Positions 1 through 14,142 of a stretch of 64,000 nt of DNA are shown piece by piece; the first letter of the stretch is position 1, and each line of letters starts with the position of its first letter. The position numbers were made by a program, and so were the translations under genes. Source of the DNA: Prorocentrum cordatum (Eukaryota > Sar > Dinophyceae > Prorocentrales > Prorocentraceae); NCBI GenBank assembly GCA_963575745.1, contig CAUYUJ010015283.1:983410-1047409 (forward strand). Reading direction: 5' to 3'. The notes under the pieces were generated by a model. It had not been told where the DNA came from and ran no database searches. It saw only the letters and a list, made by a program, of their open reading frames with translations.

Positions 1-174
1 CCATGACAAGGCTGCTGCAGCAAACTCAACCATCTCGGCTGGGCGACTCGCCTAGTAAGTGAGTTTGGATTGGTGGTGTGGATAACGCGGAGCGTCAAGG
101 ATTTGCCGATGATGTCCCCGTCGCTACCGTCTTGTAGTGTGACGGGGCTCCCGCATTTCCCTGGCACCTGTCTC

Positions 175-285
175 GGGCCCAGGGCACGCCACCAGACACG
201 CCCTCAGACACGTCGCCAGGCACGTCTCCAAGGACGTCCCCTGCCGCGGCAACAAGCACGGCCCCAGACACGTCACCATTATAGG
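175..285 (+). repeat. 12-bp minisatellite (CAGACACGTCGC-like)
   Basis: About eight degenerate copies of a 12-base unit around CAGACACGTC. The length is a multiple of three, so both strands remain open; the minus strand reads repeated G-D-V. Confidence 0.7.
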
Positions 286-619
286 TAGCAGCAGCCGGCC
301 GACGACGAGGCAGGATGCACTCCCCTTCCCAGTTTAACTTGGACTCGAGCAACAGGAACGCAAACATAAGGAACTAAGGGGCTTTCCTGGCCGCGGCGAG
401 CTTCGGCCACGAATTGGTTCCCCGACCTGGCTCAAAAAAATCGGAACCCCTCCTGAACTCAGAAGGATTCTTGCTTCAGCGCCTTAACTGTACGGAACGT
501 GCCCAACACTCCAAGGGCATCATCGCCCCACCCCACCCGAGGAGGAGGAAGAGGAGGAGGACGAGGAGGCCTCTCTCCGCCTCCCACCTCCCTCCCCCAC
601 CATCCTTTCACGCCCTCCA

Positions 620-720
620 TGTCCGCATCCCTGCTCCTCGACGACGACGACGACGACAGCGGCGGCGGCGGCGGGCGGCGGCGGCGGCGGCGGCGGGCGG
701 CGGCGGAAGCAGCGAGCGGC
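620..720 (+). repeat. GAC and GGC triplet tract
   Basis: A run of GAC triplets is followed by imperfect GGC triplets. It lies immediately downstream (in transcription sense) of CobW exon e and gives long Asp, Gly, Arg, Pro or Ala open frames on both strands. Confidence 0.8.
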
Positions 721-751
721 GGCGGCGACCCCCGATGCGCCAGAGGCGCAC

Positions 752-817
752 GCGCGGCGGGTCCCCGATCGGCCATGTCGCGCAGCTCCGAGGCGATGCT
801 CTCTGGCTCCGCCACGC
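752..817 (-). CDS. CobW-family exon e: VAEP motif
   Basis: After the acceptor GGGGGCAG the frame reads GVAEPESIASELRDMADRG. The opening GC completes the glycine left open by exon d, giving ECSG-VAEP as in CobW proteins. The 3' end is uncertain; a GT lies at about 750-751. The exon borders a GGC/GAC-rich tract (640-720). The plus strand is also open here (SAMSRSSEAMLSG) but has no family match. No later exon was seen before the left edge. Confidence 0.75.
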
Positions 818-3800
818 CTGCCCCCGCCGCCACCCACCCACCCCCCTCGAGAAGGAGGGGAGGAGGCAGAGGAACAAAAACGGTGGCGAACCCGAGTCCC
901 GGCAAACCCGGGTCTTACGCTCCCCCGAGAGGAGGCAGAGCATAGAGGAACAAAAACGGCAGAAACATAATTTCCGAGCTCCGCGCGGAGCGCGCCGGGG
1001 GCGGCGACGGAGCGCCGCCAAGAAGGCGCAGCGCAGAGCCGGTAAATCCGTGCAGAGCTCCGAGGAGTTCCGTCGATGCAGCTGGGTTTTACTCTCCGAC
1101 CTCCTCGACAGGAGAAAGGAAGCGCTTGCTGGAGGCGGCTGCCGACTAGGCTCCAGGGGGGACTAAACGACCGGCAAGTGACGAGGCGGGCACACTGGGG
1201 CTCGTCAGTGGGCAGTAGTTCTGAAGGTGGAGGGTTTCCACGGGGTACTTGGTATGGCGATATCATTGGCCTCAGCGAAGTACTTCCAAACCCCCATCAG
1301 GACGGGGAGAACGAGGCCTTCGAAGACGGAGCCTTGGGAGAGGGGTAAACGGGGGAAGGACGAGGGGGAGAATCAGATGCAAGGGCTGGAGTAGCATGAG
1401 CATCAAAATTAGCCTGGCGAAGGACCCAACCATACGCAGTTGTGAATACCGCACTTGTGAATATATACTTCGGTGGCGCTCCCTATGGGGCCACGAACCG
1501 TATGAGGGGTGTGCCGAATTGTGTGATAGGGTACATAACACGAACGAAAACGATAGGTCTGAGTATGAAAGCTTGAGCGCGGGCGAGTCTAAGCGCGAGT
1601 AAGTCTGATTATGAATGAATATGCGTGCGATTGACTCTGTTTGCACGACTGCGAGCATGGAGTCGCCGAGTGTAAATGCATACGACTGTGAATGGTTTGG
1701 GTCTGCCTGACTCTGAGAAATCGTGACACTGAGCGTAGCCTTCGCAAGGAGTTTCCCTGGGACCCCCGACGGCAGCGCCCGCGCGCCGCGACGCCCATGT
1801 CGGCACGCCCCACACGAGGATCGCGCCCGCTTCCTCCCGATCTTTTCCTTCCTCTTTGCCCGCGCACTCCAAAGTTCAAGGCTGCGGGCGCCGCGCTACG
1901 CGCAGGTCGGACGTCGACGACGGACGACGACGACGAAAAAATCGGCCCTAGGGAAGCTGTCGGGACCACCAGTTCCCTATGGGGCCACAAAACGTGTGAG
2001 GGGTGTGCCGACTTAGGTGTGCGGGGCGCATGCGGGCGGCGGCACTGGGGCCTTCGGTGGAGCTCCATATGGGGCCACGAAACGTGTGAGGGGTGTGCCG
2101 AATTGGGTGCGGGACGCATGCGGGCGGCGGCACTGGGGCCTTCGGTGGAGCTCCATATGGGGCCACGAAACGTGTGAGGGGTGTGCTGAAATGGGTGTGC
2201 GGGACGCATGCGGCCGGCGGCGCTGGGGCCTTCGGTGGAGCTCCATATGGGGCCACGAAACGTGTGAGGGGTGTGCTGAAATGGGTGTGCGGGCGCATGC
2301 GGACGGCAGCACTGGGGCCTTCGGTGGAGCTCCCTATGGGGCCGCGAAACGGGTGAGGGGTGCGCCGAATTGGGTGTGCGGGACGCATGCGGACGGCAGC
2401 AGTGGGGCCTTTGGTGCAGCTCCCTATGGGGCCATGAAATCTGTGAGGGGTGTGCCGAATTGGGCATGCGGGACGCATGCGGCCGGCAGCAATGGGGCCT
2501 TCGGTGGAGTTCCCTATGGGGCCACGAAACGTGTGAGGGGTGATGGTGCTGATGACGGCGATGATGATGACGATGATGGTGATGATGACGGGTGAGAGGA
2601 GGAGGGAGGGGGGGAAGGAGGAGGCAGGGCGCGGGGCGCTGTCTCTTCAAAACGAGGACCCAACACCACAGGATGGTTGGAATAATATATCTTGGTCAGA
2701 CACCCATATAACTACTACAACGTCCCATGCCTCTGTGATCAAATTCCTCCACATCATCCCAACCTGTCCTGTTCGTGCTATCTACTCTTGTTCCTAATCT
2801 TCCTCCTCCTCCCTGTCGATGCTCCTCTCCATCTTCTGTTCCATCCGCATCAGCAGTACTCATCATTTTCATGGTCCTGTCCCTGGGGTCGTCCGGTCGC
2901 GCACCACCGTACGTAATGCTACGGCGGGTTTGTCTTTTCGTCTACAGGTCCTGTTTTGTATTTTCCGGGACACCGGCCGTCATAGGTTCCGCCCCAAATG
3001 ACGTCACGTCCCGCGCCGGCGGCGCCCAGGAATGCCTAGAGATGACCGAAGCCAAGCACGAGCAGCATGTAGGTGGCGATTTGCGCAACAACGCCTCTGT
3101 ACACCACACCGCCCAAGTGCACCACAGCGCGCGTGTACACCACAGCGCTTGCGTACACCGCAAAAGACGCGTGCAACGCAGCGCCGCTGTACACCACAGC
3201 GTGCTTGCGGCACCACAACGCCTGTGTACACCACAACGAACGTGCACACCGCAGCAACCATGTGCAAGACAGCGATTGTGTACACCACAATGGATGCGTG
3301 CACCACACCGCCTGTGCACATCACGGGGCCTGTGTACACACAGCATCCTCGTGCAACGCCTTTTGGTTCTTGGACGGCCAAATCTGCGGGAGTTTCCTGG
3401 ACGCAGGTGGGAAGAGTTAGGATGATGCGGGGAGGATGCGTAGATTCTAGCGGCACTCCTTGTTCCATAAAGATTCGCCTCCAACTTTGTATAACTATCC
3501 TGCGACGTACCCAACCCTTTGTACACAAAAGGCAATTGCATTCAAGACCACTCAATACCGAAGGACATGTCGGCGCCATGGTATAGTGGTGACTTGCGTA
3601 GGACGTACCTCCGATGAGCCTCCCAGAAGCCCATGCGCGCCAGCTGAACCAAGCGCGCCAGGCGCGCCAGGTGCGCCAGGCGCGCCAGGTGCGAGAAGAT
3701 GCGCCACGTGCGCCAGGCGCGCCAGGTGCGCCAGATGCGCCAGGCTTGCCAGGTGCGCCAACTGTGCGCCAAGTGTGCGCCAGGTATGCCAGCTGCGCCA

Positions 3801-6800
3801 GGTACGCCAGGTGCGCCAGGCGCGCCAGGCGCGCCAGGTGCACCAGGTGCGCCAGATGCGCCAGGCGCGCCAGGTGCGCCAGGTGCGCCAGGTGCGCGCC
3901 AGGTGCGCACCTGGCAGGCGCGCCAGGTGCGCCAGCTGCGCCAGGTACGCCAGGTGCGCCAAGCGCGCCAGGCGCGCCAGGCGCGCCAGGTGCGCCAGGT
4001 GCGCCAAGTCCGCCAGATGCGCCAGGTGCGCCAGATGCGCCAGGTGCGCCAAACGCGCCAGGCGCGCCAGGCGCGCCAGGTGCGCCAAGTGGGCCAAGTG
4101 AGCCAGGTGCGCCAGGTGTGCGCCAGGTGTGCGCCAGGTGCGCCTAGCGCGCCAGGTGCGCCAGGTTCGCCAGGTGCGCCAGGTGTGCCAGGTGCGCGCC
4201 AGGCGCGCCAGATGCGCAAGGTGCGCCAGGTGCGCCAGGTGCGCGCCAGGTGCGCACCTGGCACCAGGTGCGCCAGTTACGCCAGGCGCGCCAGTTGCGC
4301 CATGCGCGCCAGGCGCTCCAGGTGCGCCAGGTGCGCCAGGTGTGCCAGGTGCGTCAGGTGCGTCCAGCGCGCCAGGTGCGCCAGGTGCTCCCAGCGCCCC
4401 AGGTGCGCCAGGTGCGCCCCGCGCGCCAGATGCGCGCCAGGCGCGCGCCAGGTGCGCCAGTTGCGCCAGGTGCGCGCCACGTGTGCGCCAGGCGCGCGCC
4501 AGGTGCGCCAGGTGCGCCAGTTGCGCCAGGTGTGTCAGGTGCGCCAGGCGAGCCAGGCGCGCCAAGTGAGCCAGGTGCGCCATGTGCGCCAGGTGCGACA
4601 GGTGCGACAGGTGCGCCAGGTGCGCCAGGTGCGCCAGATGCGCAAGGTGCGCCAGGTCTGCGCTAGGTGTGGCAGGTGCGCCAGGTGCGCCCAGCGCGCC
4701 AGGTGCGCCAGGTGCGCCAGATGCACCAGGTGTGCCAGGTGTGCCCCAGGTGTGCGCCAGGTGCGCGCCAGGTGCGCCAGGTGCGTCAGTTGCACCAGGC
4801 GCGCCAGGTGCGCCAGGTGCGTCAGGTGCGCCCAGCGCGCCAGGTGCGCCAGGCGCGCGCCAGGTGCGCTCAACGCGCCAGGTGCGTCAGGTGCGCCCAG
4901 CGCGCCAGGTGCGCGCCAGGTGCGCGCCAGGTGCGCGCCAGGTGCGCGCCAGGTGAGCGCCAGGTGCGCGCCAGGTGCGCGCCAGGTGCGCGCCAGGTGC
5001 GCCAGGTGCGCCAGGTGCGACAGGTGCGCCAGGTGCGCCGGGTGCGCCAGGTGCGCCAGGCGCGCCAGGTGCGCGCCAGGTGCGCCCAGCGCGTCAGGCG
5101 CGCCAGGTGCGCCCAGCGCGCCAGGTGCGCGCCAGGTGCGCGCCAGGTGCGCCAGGTGCGCGCCAGGTGCGCCAAGAGGACAGGGAGGCCTCAAAGTGGT
5201 CTGCGTCGGACGTACCTCCGCTGGGCCTCCCAGGAACCCAGGAAAGCGGCGACACTTGCGCAAATCGCAGCCCCGCAGGGGACAGGGAAGCCTCAAAGTG
5301 GTCTGCGTAGGACGTACCTCCGCTGTGCCTCCCGGGAACCCACGAAAGTTGCGACAGTTTCGCAGATCGCAGCCCCGCAAGGGACAGGGAGGCCTCAAAC
5401 TGGTCTGCGAAGGACGTACCTCCGCTGGGCCTTCCAGGAACCCACGAAAGTGGCGACAGTTGCGCAGATCGCAGCCCCGCAGGGGACAGGGAAGCCCCAA
5501 ACTGGTGTGCGTAGGACGTACCTCCGCCACTGGGCCTCCCAGGAACCCACGAAAATGACGACAGTTGAGGAGATCGTAGCCCCGCAGGGGACAGGGAGGC
5601 CTCAAAATGGTATGCGTAGGACGTACCTCCGCTGGGCCTCCCAGGAACCCACGAAACTGGCGACAGTTGCGCAGATCGCAGCCCCGCAGGGGACAGGGAG
5701 GCTTCAAACTGGTCTGCGTAGGACGCACCTCCGCTGGGCCTCCCAGGAACCCAGGAAAGCGGCGACAGTTGCACAGATCGCAGTCCCGCAGGGGACAGGG
5801 AGGCCTCAAAGTGGTCTGCGTCGGACGTATGAGGATCTCACTGTTACAGGGTTTGGTGAAGCCAGCGGGCCTGTGAAGGAAACGCGTTTCTTCCTTCACA
5901 GTGTCGTCGGGGAGGCGTCTGTGAAGGAAATGGCCGCGAATTCATTCACATGAGAAGTTCTCAACATAAAAGAAAGCTCGCCAGCGTTGCGAAGCGAAGC
6001 GCAGCGAACGACGCAGAAATTAACATAACTGAGATCGCAACCAAAACGCAACTGCCAAAACGATGAACGGCCACAAGTTTCTAACAACAAAAACTGCTCA
6101 AACCTTTAAACCTTACACGGGCCAGGGGCTCAATTTCTGTCAAAGGTGAATGTTCGGGGCTGCCCAGAGCATCGCATCCCCCTTCATCCTCTGACTCGGC
6201 GGAACGGCGGAAGCCCTGTAAAACATGAGATCATTGCATCCTCGCTCTCTCGAACCTGCCCCCCAGCAAAAGAGAAGACGCGCCGCCCTGTTGCACGCAA
6301 GGCCGCCGCGGCGGCAAAATGAATCTCCGCGTTCGTCGCGGCGTGAGCCGCACGAGCCCAACGAGGGCCTCGCAACCGCTACCGAGCTAAGGGCCAGCTC
6401 GCTAGCCTCCTGCCTGCATCCCGCTCCTGCCCCTGAACGGGCGGGGCGGCTGGGGCGCAGGAGGCGACGAGGGGGGGGGGGGCGATGCGCAATGAAAGCT
6501 ATACTACATAGCCTTCTCTCAACATCATCCTCATTAGGGCTGCCCTCCGAAGACCCCAGAGACTCCTCAATCATCATTCTTACTTCCTCCACGTACCTCC
6601 TTACTCCTCCCTCTCCGTAGCTCCTTGTCTCCGCCCGCCGCACTATTCCCCCTCCCCTTCGATTCCGAACCTCCTCCTTATCGGCCCCAACCCTCTTCCG
6701 CATATCCCCCCGCGTGCGCTCTGATTGCGCACCCCCCTGAATTAAGGCCCAGCTCGCTCGGGCCGCAACTCACCCGAGGATGTGCCCGACGCCCTCGCAG

Positions 6801-9800
6801 CCGCGTTTGATCGGCCCAAGTCCGCCGCCCTCCCCGCCTCCCCCCCCCTCCCCCCCGCCGCCACCGCAAGCGGTGGCGACGCCGTCGCCGCCGCCGCCGC
6901 GCGTTTGCCGACGCCGTCGCCTCACCATTCCCATTCTCCTCCGCCCTTTCGGTCCCCTCCTCCTCCCCTTTCGTCTTCTCGTTCTCATCCGACTCATCCT
7001 GCCCTCCTCTCCTCATTGTCGTCGGCCGTCAGCGTCTTTCGGGCGCCGCAGAAAGACGACCTCCTCACTCCCCTCCCCACTTCTCCCTCCCATCTTCATT
7101 CGCCCTCATCCTCCTCCTCTACGTACTCCTCCTCCACGCCGTATCCTCCTCCTCGAAGCAAACGGGTTGCCAAAAAGCGCAGGCCTTGGGCTTGTTGGCG
7201 CCGCTGCCGCCGCTGCTCTTCGGCTCCTCCCAAGGGAACCTCTTGCGCGACAACGGCATCAGCTTCTCGCCGCCGCCCTCCACGGCGGCCGCAGTGGCGT
7301 TGCCGACCTCGAACTCGGAGAGCACGAGCTTGTGCCACGAGATCTTCACTGGCTCCATCTGCACGGCAGGCAACGGATAGAACGCGGCCTCGCGCATGGG
7401 GACCTCGATCTCCTCGACAACGATGTCCATCGTCGCGTCGAGGGGGTCAGCCACGGCAGGGATAGACCTGGGCGCCAGCAAAAAAGGGCGGGGCCAGCGG
7501 CCTTGCCCCATCCCGTCCCTGGGCATAGCCGAGAACCCTTACCCTCAATCTGAATGGAGGAAGCGGGAGCGGCGGGAGCGGCGATGGAGCGTGAAAGTAT
7601 TTGCCCCATGGGCGACCACGCTGGGGTGCTCGCAGCCCCCCTGACGTCGCGGAAGTTGTGCCACGGCGACACCAGCAGGTTGAAATCGACATCATCGATC
7701 TTCACGCTGCCGATCGCGATGTGCGGCCCGCTCCAGCTCGAACCTCGACAGGCCGCCCATCAAAAATAACTTCACCTCCCTCCTTTCTCCTCATCCATCC
7801 CCGTTCAGCCTTCGGTCCGAGCGACCTGGCGCCTGGAAGAGGAGGGGGAGGAGGAGGAGGAAGAAGAGACGCAGGAGGTGGAGAAGGAGGAGGGACGGGG
7901 AGCAGCAACAGCAGGAGGAGGAGGGAGATGTGATGAAGAGGAGAAGAAAGAGGATGAAGAGCATGAGGAGCAACAGGATGGGCGAGGAGGAGGAGGACTG
8001 AGAGCAGGAGGGGGAGGATATAAGGATGAGGAGGAGAAGGAGGAGAGAGGAGAAGGAGGGCGAGCTGAGCGGCGAGCTGGATGGAGAGGGATCGATGAGG
8101 AGGGGGAGGCGACCAAGGATGAGAGGCGGGATCCGCGGTCCGAGGCCGTCCGAGGCCTTCCTTACACAAGACCCCGCATGTCTAAATTCCCTGGCTGGAG
8201 GGATGAGGAGAGGGAGGAGGAGGAGGACGAGGAGGAGGAGGGGGAGATGAGGAGGAGGAGGAGGAGGCGGAGGAGGAGGAGGAGAGGAGGAGGCCCCTTC
8301 CCGTTTCAAGCGCATCGCACCTGGGGTAAGCACGATGCGCCCAGCGAAGTTCAACTCCATCGACTGAACGGGCGCGGAGTTGCGGCTGAGCAGGTCGAGG
8401 AGGAGACGCACGGGGCCCTTCGCCGCAGCGACCTGCGCCTCCGCGCAGACGATCCACTCCAGACCACGATCTGAGACGGTCACCGTGGGCGGCAAAATCT
8501 GCGACGGCCGCTCGTCCTCGCTCTTCGGCTGGGACACGTTCACCGTCAGCCAACGCTTCTCGGCCCAAACGTTGAGCTCCGCGGCCACCCTCTCGGCTTT
8601 GAACATTGTCATGAGTGCCGCAGAGCCGTCCATCGCCCTGAACAACATGAAGAACCTCTTGTCGTTGATCATCGTCACTCCTGCGGATGCCAGCCCCGCG
8701 TCTATGTTGGCGGTCGTGGCATCGGACACAGCCAGTCCCGAAGACGCCGACGATGCCTCGTCGATCTTGATGTGGTTGATGCCCTTGGTTATGGCGAGCT
8801 CGACCAATGATTTCCACCGCGCTACCTCGGCAGCGCTCTTCGCCTTCTGGACTGCCAGCCTGTTGCTCACCACGAGGCCCACAAGCACGCCCTTCGCCTG
8901 TTGGGCCAGGCCATCGGGCAACTGGTCGGCCTCGATCTCTTTCTTGGCCGCCGCGACAACGTCGGTTTTGTTCATGGCAGTAACCGCCGACCTGATCGCG
9001 TTCTCCTTCATCCTCAAGGGAGGTCCGCAGAACTTTGTCGCATCCCTGCTACGGCATTCCACTGCTCCGCCTCCTGATCCTCCTCCTCCTTCTCCTTCCG
9101 CTCAGCCCAGACAGGCCTGACCTCGCCTCGAGGCCCGCTGCTCATCCGCATCCTTCTCCTCCCGACCGACTCCCGACCAGCCGCCTTCTCCTCCCCGCCT
9201 GTCCGTCATCCCTTCTCCCCCCCCTGTGCCCCAGGGCCCAACCTGGGGGCGTCATGTTGATTTTGGGTGTTGCCCGCCCAAAATCCTCCACGAGGCTTCG
9301 GAAGGCTCCACGGCAACGCGATCGTGCAAGCGGTCGCCAATCTTGAAGATCGTCGCCCACGCGTCGCTCAAGCCCGCCGCGTTGTCGAACACGCCCCGCA
9401 AGAGGTCGTTCGAAGTGCCGCCCGCCTGCAGCAGCCTCTCTGTGAAAGCAATGCCGCGCGTGCAATGTCCGTGTGCCTCGGCGGAGAGGTTCTTGGATAC
9501 GTCAGTGACCAGCTTCGCAAGCAAGAGGTTGGTATACACGATCCGCGTGTAGTGAACGCCCGACAAGACCCTCTCATCCTGCCAGATGGCGCGGACGAAC
9601 GAAGCCACAGCAGGGTCGACCGCCTCGACGTAGAGCACCCACTCAGGCTCCGTGGAACCACGCTTAACCGCCGCCGCCACCGTCTTACGCCTCTCTTCGT
9701 CCGCGCTTGCAGCTTCGACCAGCTTCAGCGCGAGGCCCGTCAGCTTGAAGAGGTTCATGGGCACCGCGGAGTCCACAATCCGAAGGACGCTGTCGACGAG

Positions 9801-12800
9801 GATTGCTGCAGCTTCGGCGCCACTGCCCTTGATGTCCCCCGCGGCCTTCGCTGCCTTCGTAAGTGCAGTGTTCATGCGTGTGAACGCCACGTGCGTCGTC
9901 TTCACCTCGTCGGGCGAATCCGTGAACGGGTTGTCGTTCATGTACTCGATGAGCAATGTCTTCGACCTACTCCTCGACTTGGCGTCGATACCGATCGTCG
10001 ACATGATGTTGGCAGCGGCGACGCTTGCGGCGTCGGCAGCATCGTCCGCCGCGCCGCCTCCGCCAAAGCTAGTCATGTCAGAAGCATCCAGCCCATGCAC
10101 AGCCCTCAGGTGCGAGTAGATGCGAGGCCGAAGCTGGGACCACTTGGTGAACTTCTCATTGACAGTCTTGTCGCCCACCGTGAACGCGAACTCCAGAGGC
10201 CCAGAGTTCTGGTCTTTGAAGCCGAGGCGACAGCCATAGCGCAGCATCTGCCCCATCGCATCTGCCTTCCTGTCCGCGGCGCTCACGTCACGGACCGCGT
10301 GGAAGATGATGTTGACGACGTCGTCCAAGTACAATGTCGGGCGGTTGCCCGTCTTCGCCCCCTTCGCGCCACCACGGGCTGCCGCCTGCAGGGCAGAGCC
10401 CAGTGACGGCCACGACGCGCGCGCAGGCGCACGCTGCCAAACGGACTGGGCGACGATCGTAGCACCGCGGGCCCAGCCCACAAAGCCGCGACTGTCACTC
10501 TGTCCGAGGCAAGCTGCGCACCACGCACGTGCCTGGGCTGCCACTGACCCCGCTCGCCTTAGCCTCCGCGGCGACCTTCTTCTTCGCAGCTGCCTTCTCT
10601 GCTGCTCTCCTTTGCTTGAGGGGCAGGTGCGAGAAGTCCTGGTCCTTGCACGGGCTGGTGAGCTTCATCCGAATCAACTTCTTCGACGGGCTCAAGTCAA
10701 GGGCCTGCGAGAACACCTTGGACGTGCTCATCGGAGTGAACAACCTCGCAAGCGCAGCGCAATCCTTGTTGACCTTGAACAACCAAGTCACGTCTTGATC
10801 AGGGTGAGTCAACATGTCCTCCTCCCAGTTGTCACGATCGTCGGCGTCCCTCTCAAAATTTGTCGGGACAGCGTACTTGAGAACCTCTGCCAACGCATCG
10901 TTGAAGGCGCCCTTATACTCGGGTTTCAAGAAATACCCCGAAATCGTGTTGAAGACCCCGAGCACGGTATTCGACCTGGGATGCGCCCAGATCGCCCCAG
11001 ACCGCCTCGATTGATCAGCTGGTCGGCCCCTCGAGCATTCGAGGCAACCTGAACAGATCAGTCGACTCGATCATGGACGACGGTCGCATCGATGCGACCA
11101 GGGCGCGATCGAACCCGATGAAGTTGAGCCGCCAAGGCGGCGACTTCATCGAGGAGTCCTCGAACGCGACGCAGTCGCCCCACCAGTCAGACACCCTCTC
11201 CCAGATGCCAGCCTGCTCGATCTTCCCGCGAAAGAGGTTGGCCTTCTTGAACTCCTCCCGCGTCGCGAACACGTCGCCGTAGTTGTCCTGAATGTACTTG
11301 GTGCACTCATTGTAGAACCCGCCCTGAGTCCTCGAACCCTTGCTGGCACCGCCTTCTGGCGAAAGGCCAAGGCGAACCGACGGGCCGCGGCCCCCGCCCC
11401 TCTCCCCCCTGTCAGGCTGCGGGAAGGCAGGGGGCACGCAGAAGACGGGGAGGGGGGATGGAGGAGGAGGAGAAGAAGGAGGAGGAGGAGGAGGAGGAAG
11501 AGAGGAAGAGGAGAAGGAGGAGGAGAGGCCGCGAGGAGGGGCGGAGGAGGAAGAGGAGCGGGAGGGGGAGACGGACAAGGAGGAGGAGGTCAGCAGCAGC
11601 AGCAGCAACCCGAGGGGCTGGGGCTGCGTGGCGGGGGGCGTTCTTTCGGACTCCTCCTCCCCGCCCTCCCTCCTCCTCCTCCTCCTCCTCCTCCGACTCC
11701 TCCTCCTCCCTCCTCCTCCTCCTCCTCTCCCTCCTCCTTCTCCTCCCCCTCATCCCTCCCTCTCCTCCTCCTCCTCCACCACTCCTTCTCCTCTCCAATT
11801 CGCTCCAATCTTCCGCCGCCTCGGCCTTGTCCTCCGTCCCTTCTCCTCCTCCTCCTCCTCCCCCTCCTCCTCCTCCTCCCGCCTCCTCCTCCTCCCCCTC
11901 TCCTCCTCCTCACTCCTCCTCCTCCTCCTCGTTCTCTCTCCGCGTTGCGACTCCTGGACCTTCGCCGTCGCCCTCGGCCTCCTCGTCGCCGGCCTCCGGG
12001 CCGTCCTCGGCCTCCTCGTCGCCCTCCTCGTCGCCGCCGCCGCCCCTCCTGCGCTTCCGAAGCGATGCGCGGTACTGCTGCCAGTCGCGCACGATGACGG
12101 GCGTCAGCTCGAGCTTCTCGAAGAAGCTGGTGGTGCTGCCGATGGAGACCATTTTATTGCATTGCACCCTCACGTAGTACAGAGCATCAGGGGGCGCGGT
12201 CGGGTGGACGAGCTGGATGCGGGGCACCCGGGCTTAGCATTGCAGAGCGGGAGGTAGGGCAAGGGGTGGACAACAACGGGGCTTCGCTCGCACAGGTCTT
12301 AGCGAATCCTCGGGCGGCCCTCGGGGCATCCAGCTGCACGTGGCATTAGAACTGAGGGGGGGGCAGGGGGATCTGCAGCAGCAGCAGCGGGTTTGCAGCA
12401 GCCAGGGCATGAGCAGGAAGAGCAACGGAGCAGGGGGCAGGAGGAAGAGTGGGAGATGGGAGAGGACAGCATGGCTGACGACGGCGATGATGTTACTCCT
12501 CTGGCACCTGCCCCTCAAGCAGCTGCAAGACCTGCTCGTTCTTCGGCGCGTCCCTGATGGCCTCGTAGCAGGCGTCCAGCAGGGTAGCCCCGCCGAGAAC
12601 CTTGAGGGTCCACTTCGTCGGCTCCAAGCAGGTCGGCTGGACTACGATGTCGCCAGCCCTGTCCGACCAGGTGACGCCGACCTTCAGAATCAACTTCTTG
12701 TAATACCGCATGGTGGCCTTCTGGCGGCGCTGGTTGAGCTCGTGCCTGACAAACACGCGCTCTCCACCGCGAAAGAACGGCTGAGCAGAGTTCCACGGCA

Positions 12801-14015
12801 GCACGTAATCTTTGGTGAACTGGGGGGGAGCGGCTTCGAACGCACAAAAGCCCCGTGACGACGCGGCCCAACCAGGTGGGGAAGGGGAGACATCCGTGGA
12901 TGCCCCAGCCCATGCCCCTGCCTAGGAGGGTCGTGGCTTCGTGGGACCATGGGTGAATACTTAGTTTCTGCCAGTTGCCCTGGCGACCTGGGCCCGAAGA
13001 ATAGAGCCAGACTTCGAGGGGTGGCGCGCCTCGTAGCTGCTGTAGCCCTGGTCGAAAGCGGTGGACGACCCGCGCGGTACATAAGGGTGATGGAGTTCAC
13101 ATAACAGCGGCCCGCACAAGGTCCGTGCGAACAGGGAAAGAGGGCGAAGACGAAAGGGCTGGCATCCAGCGTGATATACATGTGGAAAGGAGTGGCGTTT
13201 AGAAAGGGGCAGACGCGGGAGGCGGCCCCACCCACCCACCCCGTCCCAACTCAGCCTCAGAGCCCCCAGCTGCTCCTGCTGCTGCTGCTGCTGCTCCTCC
13301 TCCTCCTCATTCTCATTATCATTCTCCTCCTCTCCTCCTCGACTCCTCCTCCTCCTATCCTCCTCTCCCTCCTCCTCCTCCTCCTCCTCCTCATCCTCCT
13401 CCCTCCTCCTCCCCATCCTCCTCTCCTCCCTCCTCCTCATCCTCCTTCACCTGCTCCCCATCCTCCTCCTCCTCGGCGTCGTCCTCCTCCATGTGATCCG
13501 AGGAGAGGCAGGGGCAGGGGCGGGAGCGGGAACAGGAGGGGGAAGAAAAGGAGGAGACGGAGGATGAGAGGGAGGAGGCGGAGGAGGAGCAGAAGGAGGA
13601 GGAGGAGGAGGGGCAGGAGGAGAAGGAGGAGGAGGAGCAGGACGGGGGAGGAGGAGGAGGAGGAGGAGGAGGAGTCCAGGAGGAGGAGGGGGAGGGGGAG
13701 AGGGGGGAGGGAGAGGCTGCTGGAGGGAGGAGGAGGAGACAGGGAAGACGGAGGATGAGGAGGAGGAGGAGGAGAAGGAGGAGGAGGAGGAGGAGGACGA
13801 GGGGGAGCAGGAGGAGGAGGAGGAAGAAGAGGAGGAGGGACGAAAAGATACGCTACCCCCGATTGCCTGCAGGGCGTCGGACAACGCCTTCATCTCCGAC
13901 GAGAGCGAGACGATGCTGCCGCCGTCGCCGCCTGGCGGTGCAAGGCGCGGGATGGGGCGGGGGTGGAGGGGGGCGCGAGGCAAAAGGCGCGTTGCGGAGC
14001 AATGGGCGACGCGAC

Positions 14016-14092
<77 letters not shown>

Positions 14093-14105
14093 TCGACGGC
14101 GACGT

Positions 14106-14142
<37 letters not shown>

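Noticed and set aside
3699-5558. 619-codon plus-strand open frame, and collagen-like Gly-Ala-Pro frames
   Set aside because: The frame is open only because 9-bp and 102-bp units contain no stop; all six frames are open. No start context, splice sites or codon bias.
9267-10406. 379-codon plus-strand frame
   Set aside because: It is the antisense shadow of the gene 2 exon; third-position bias and protein composition favour the minus strand.
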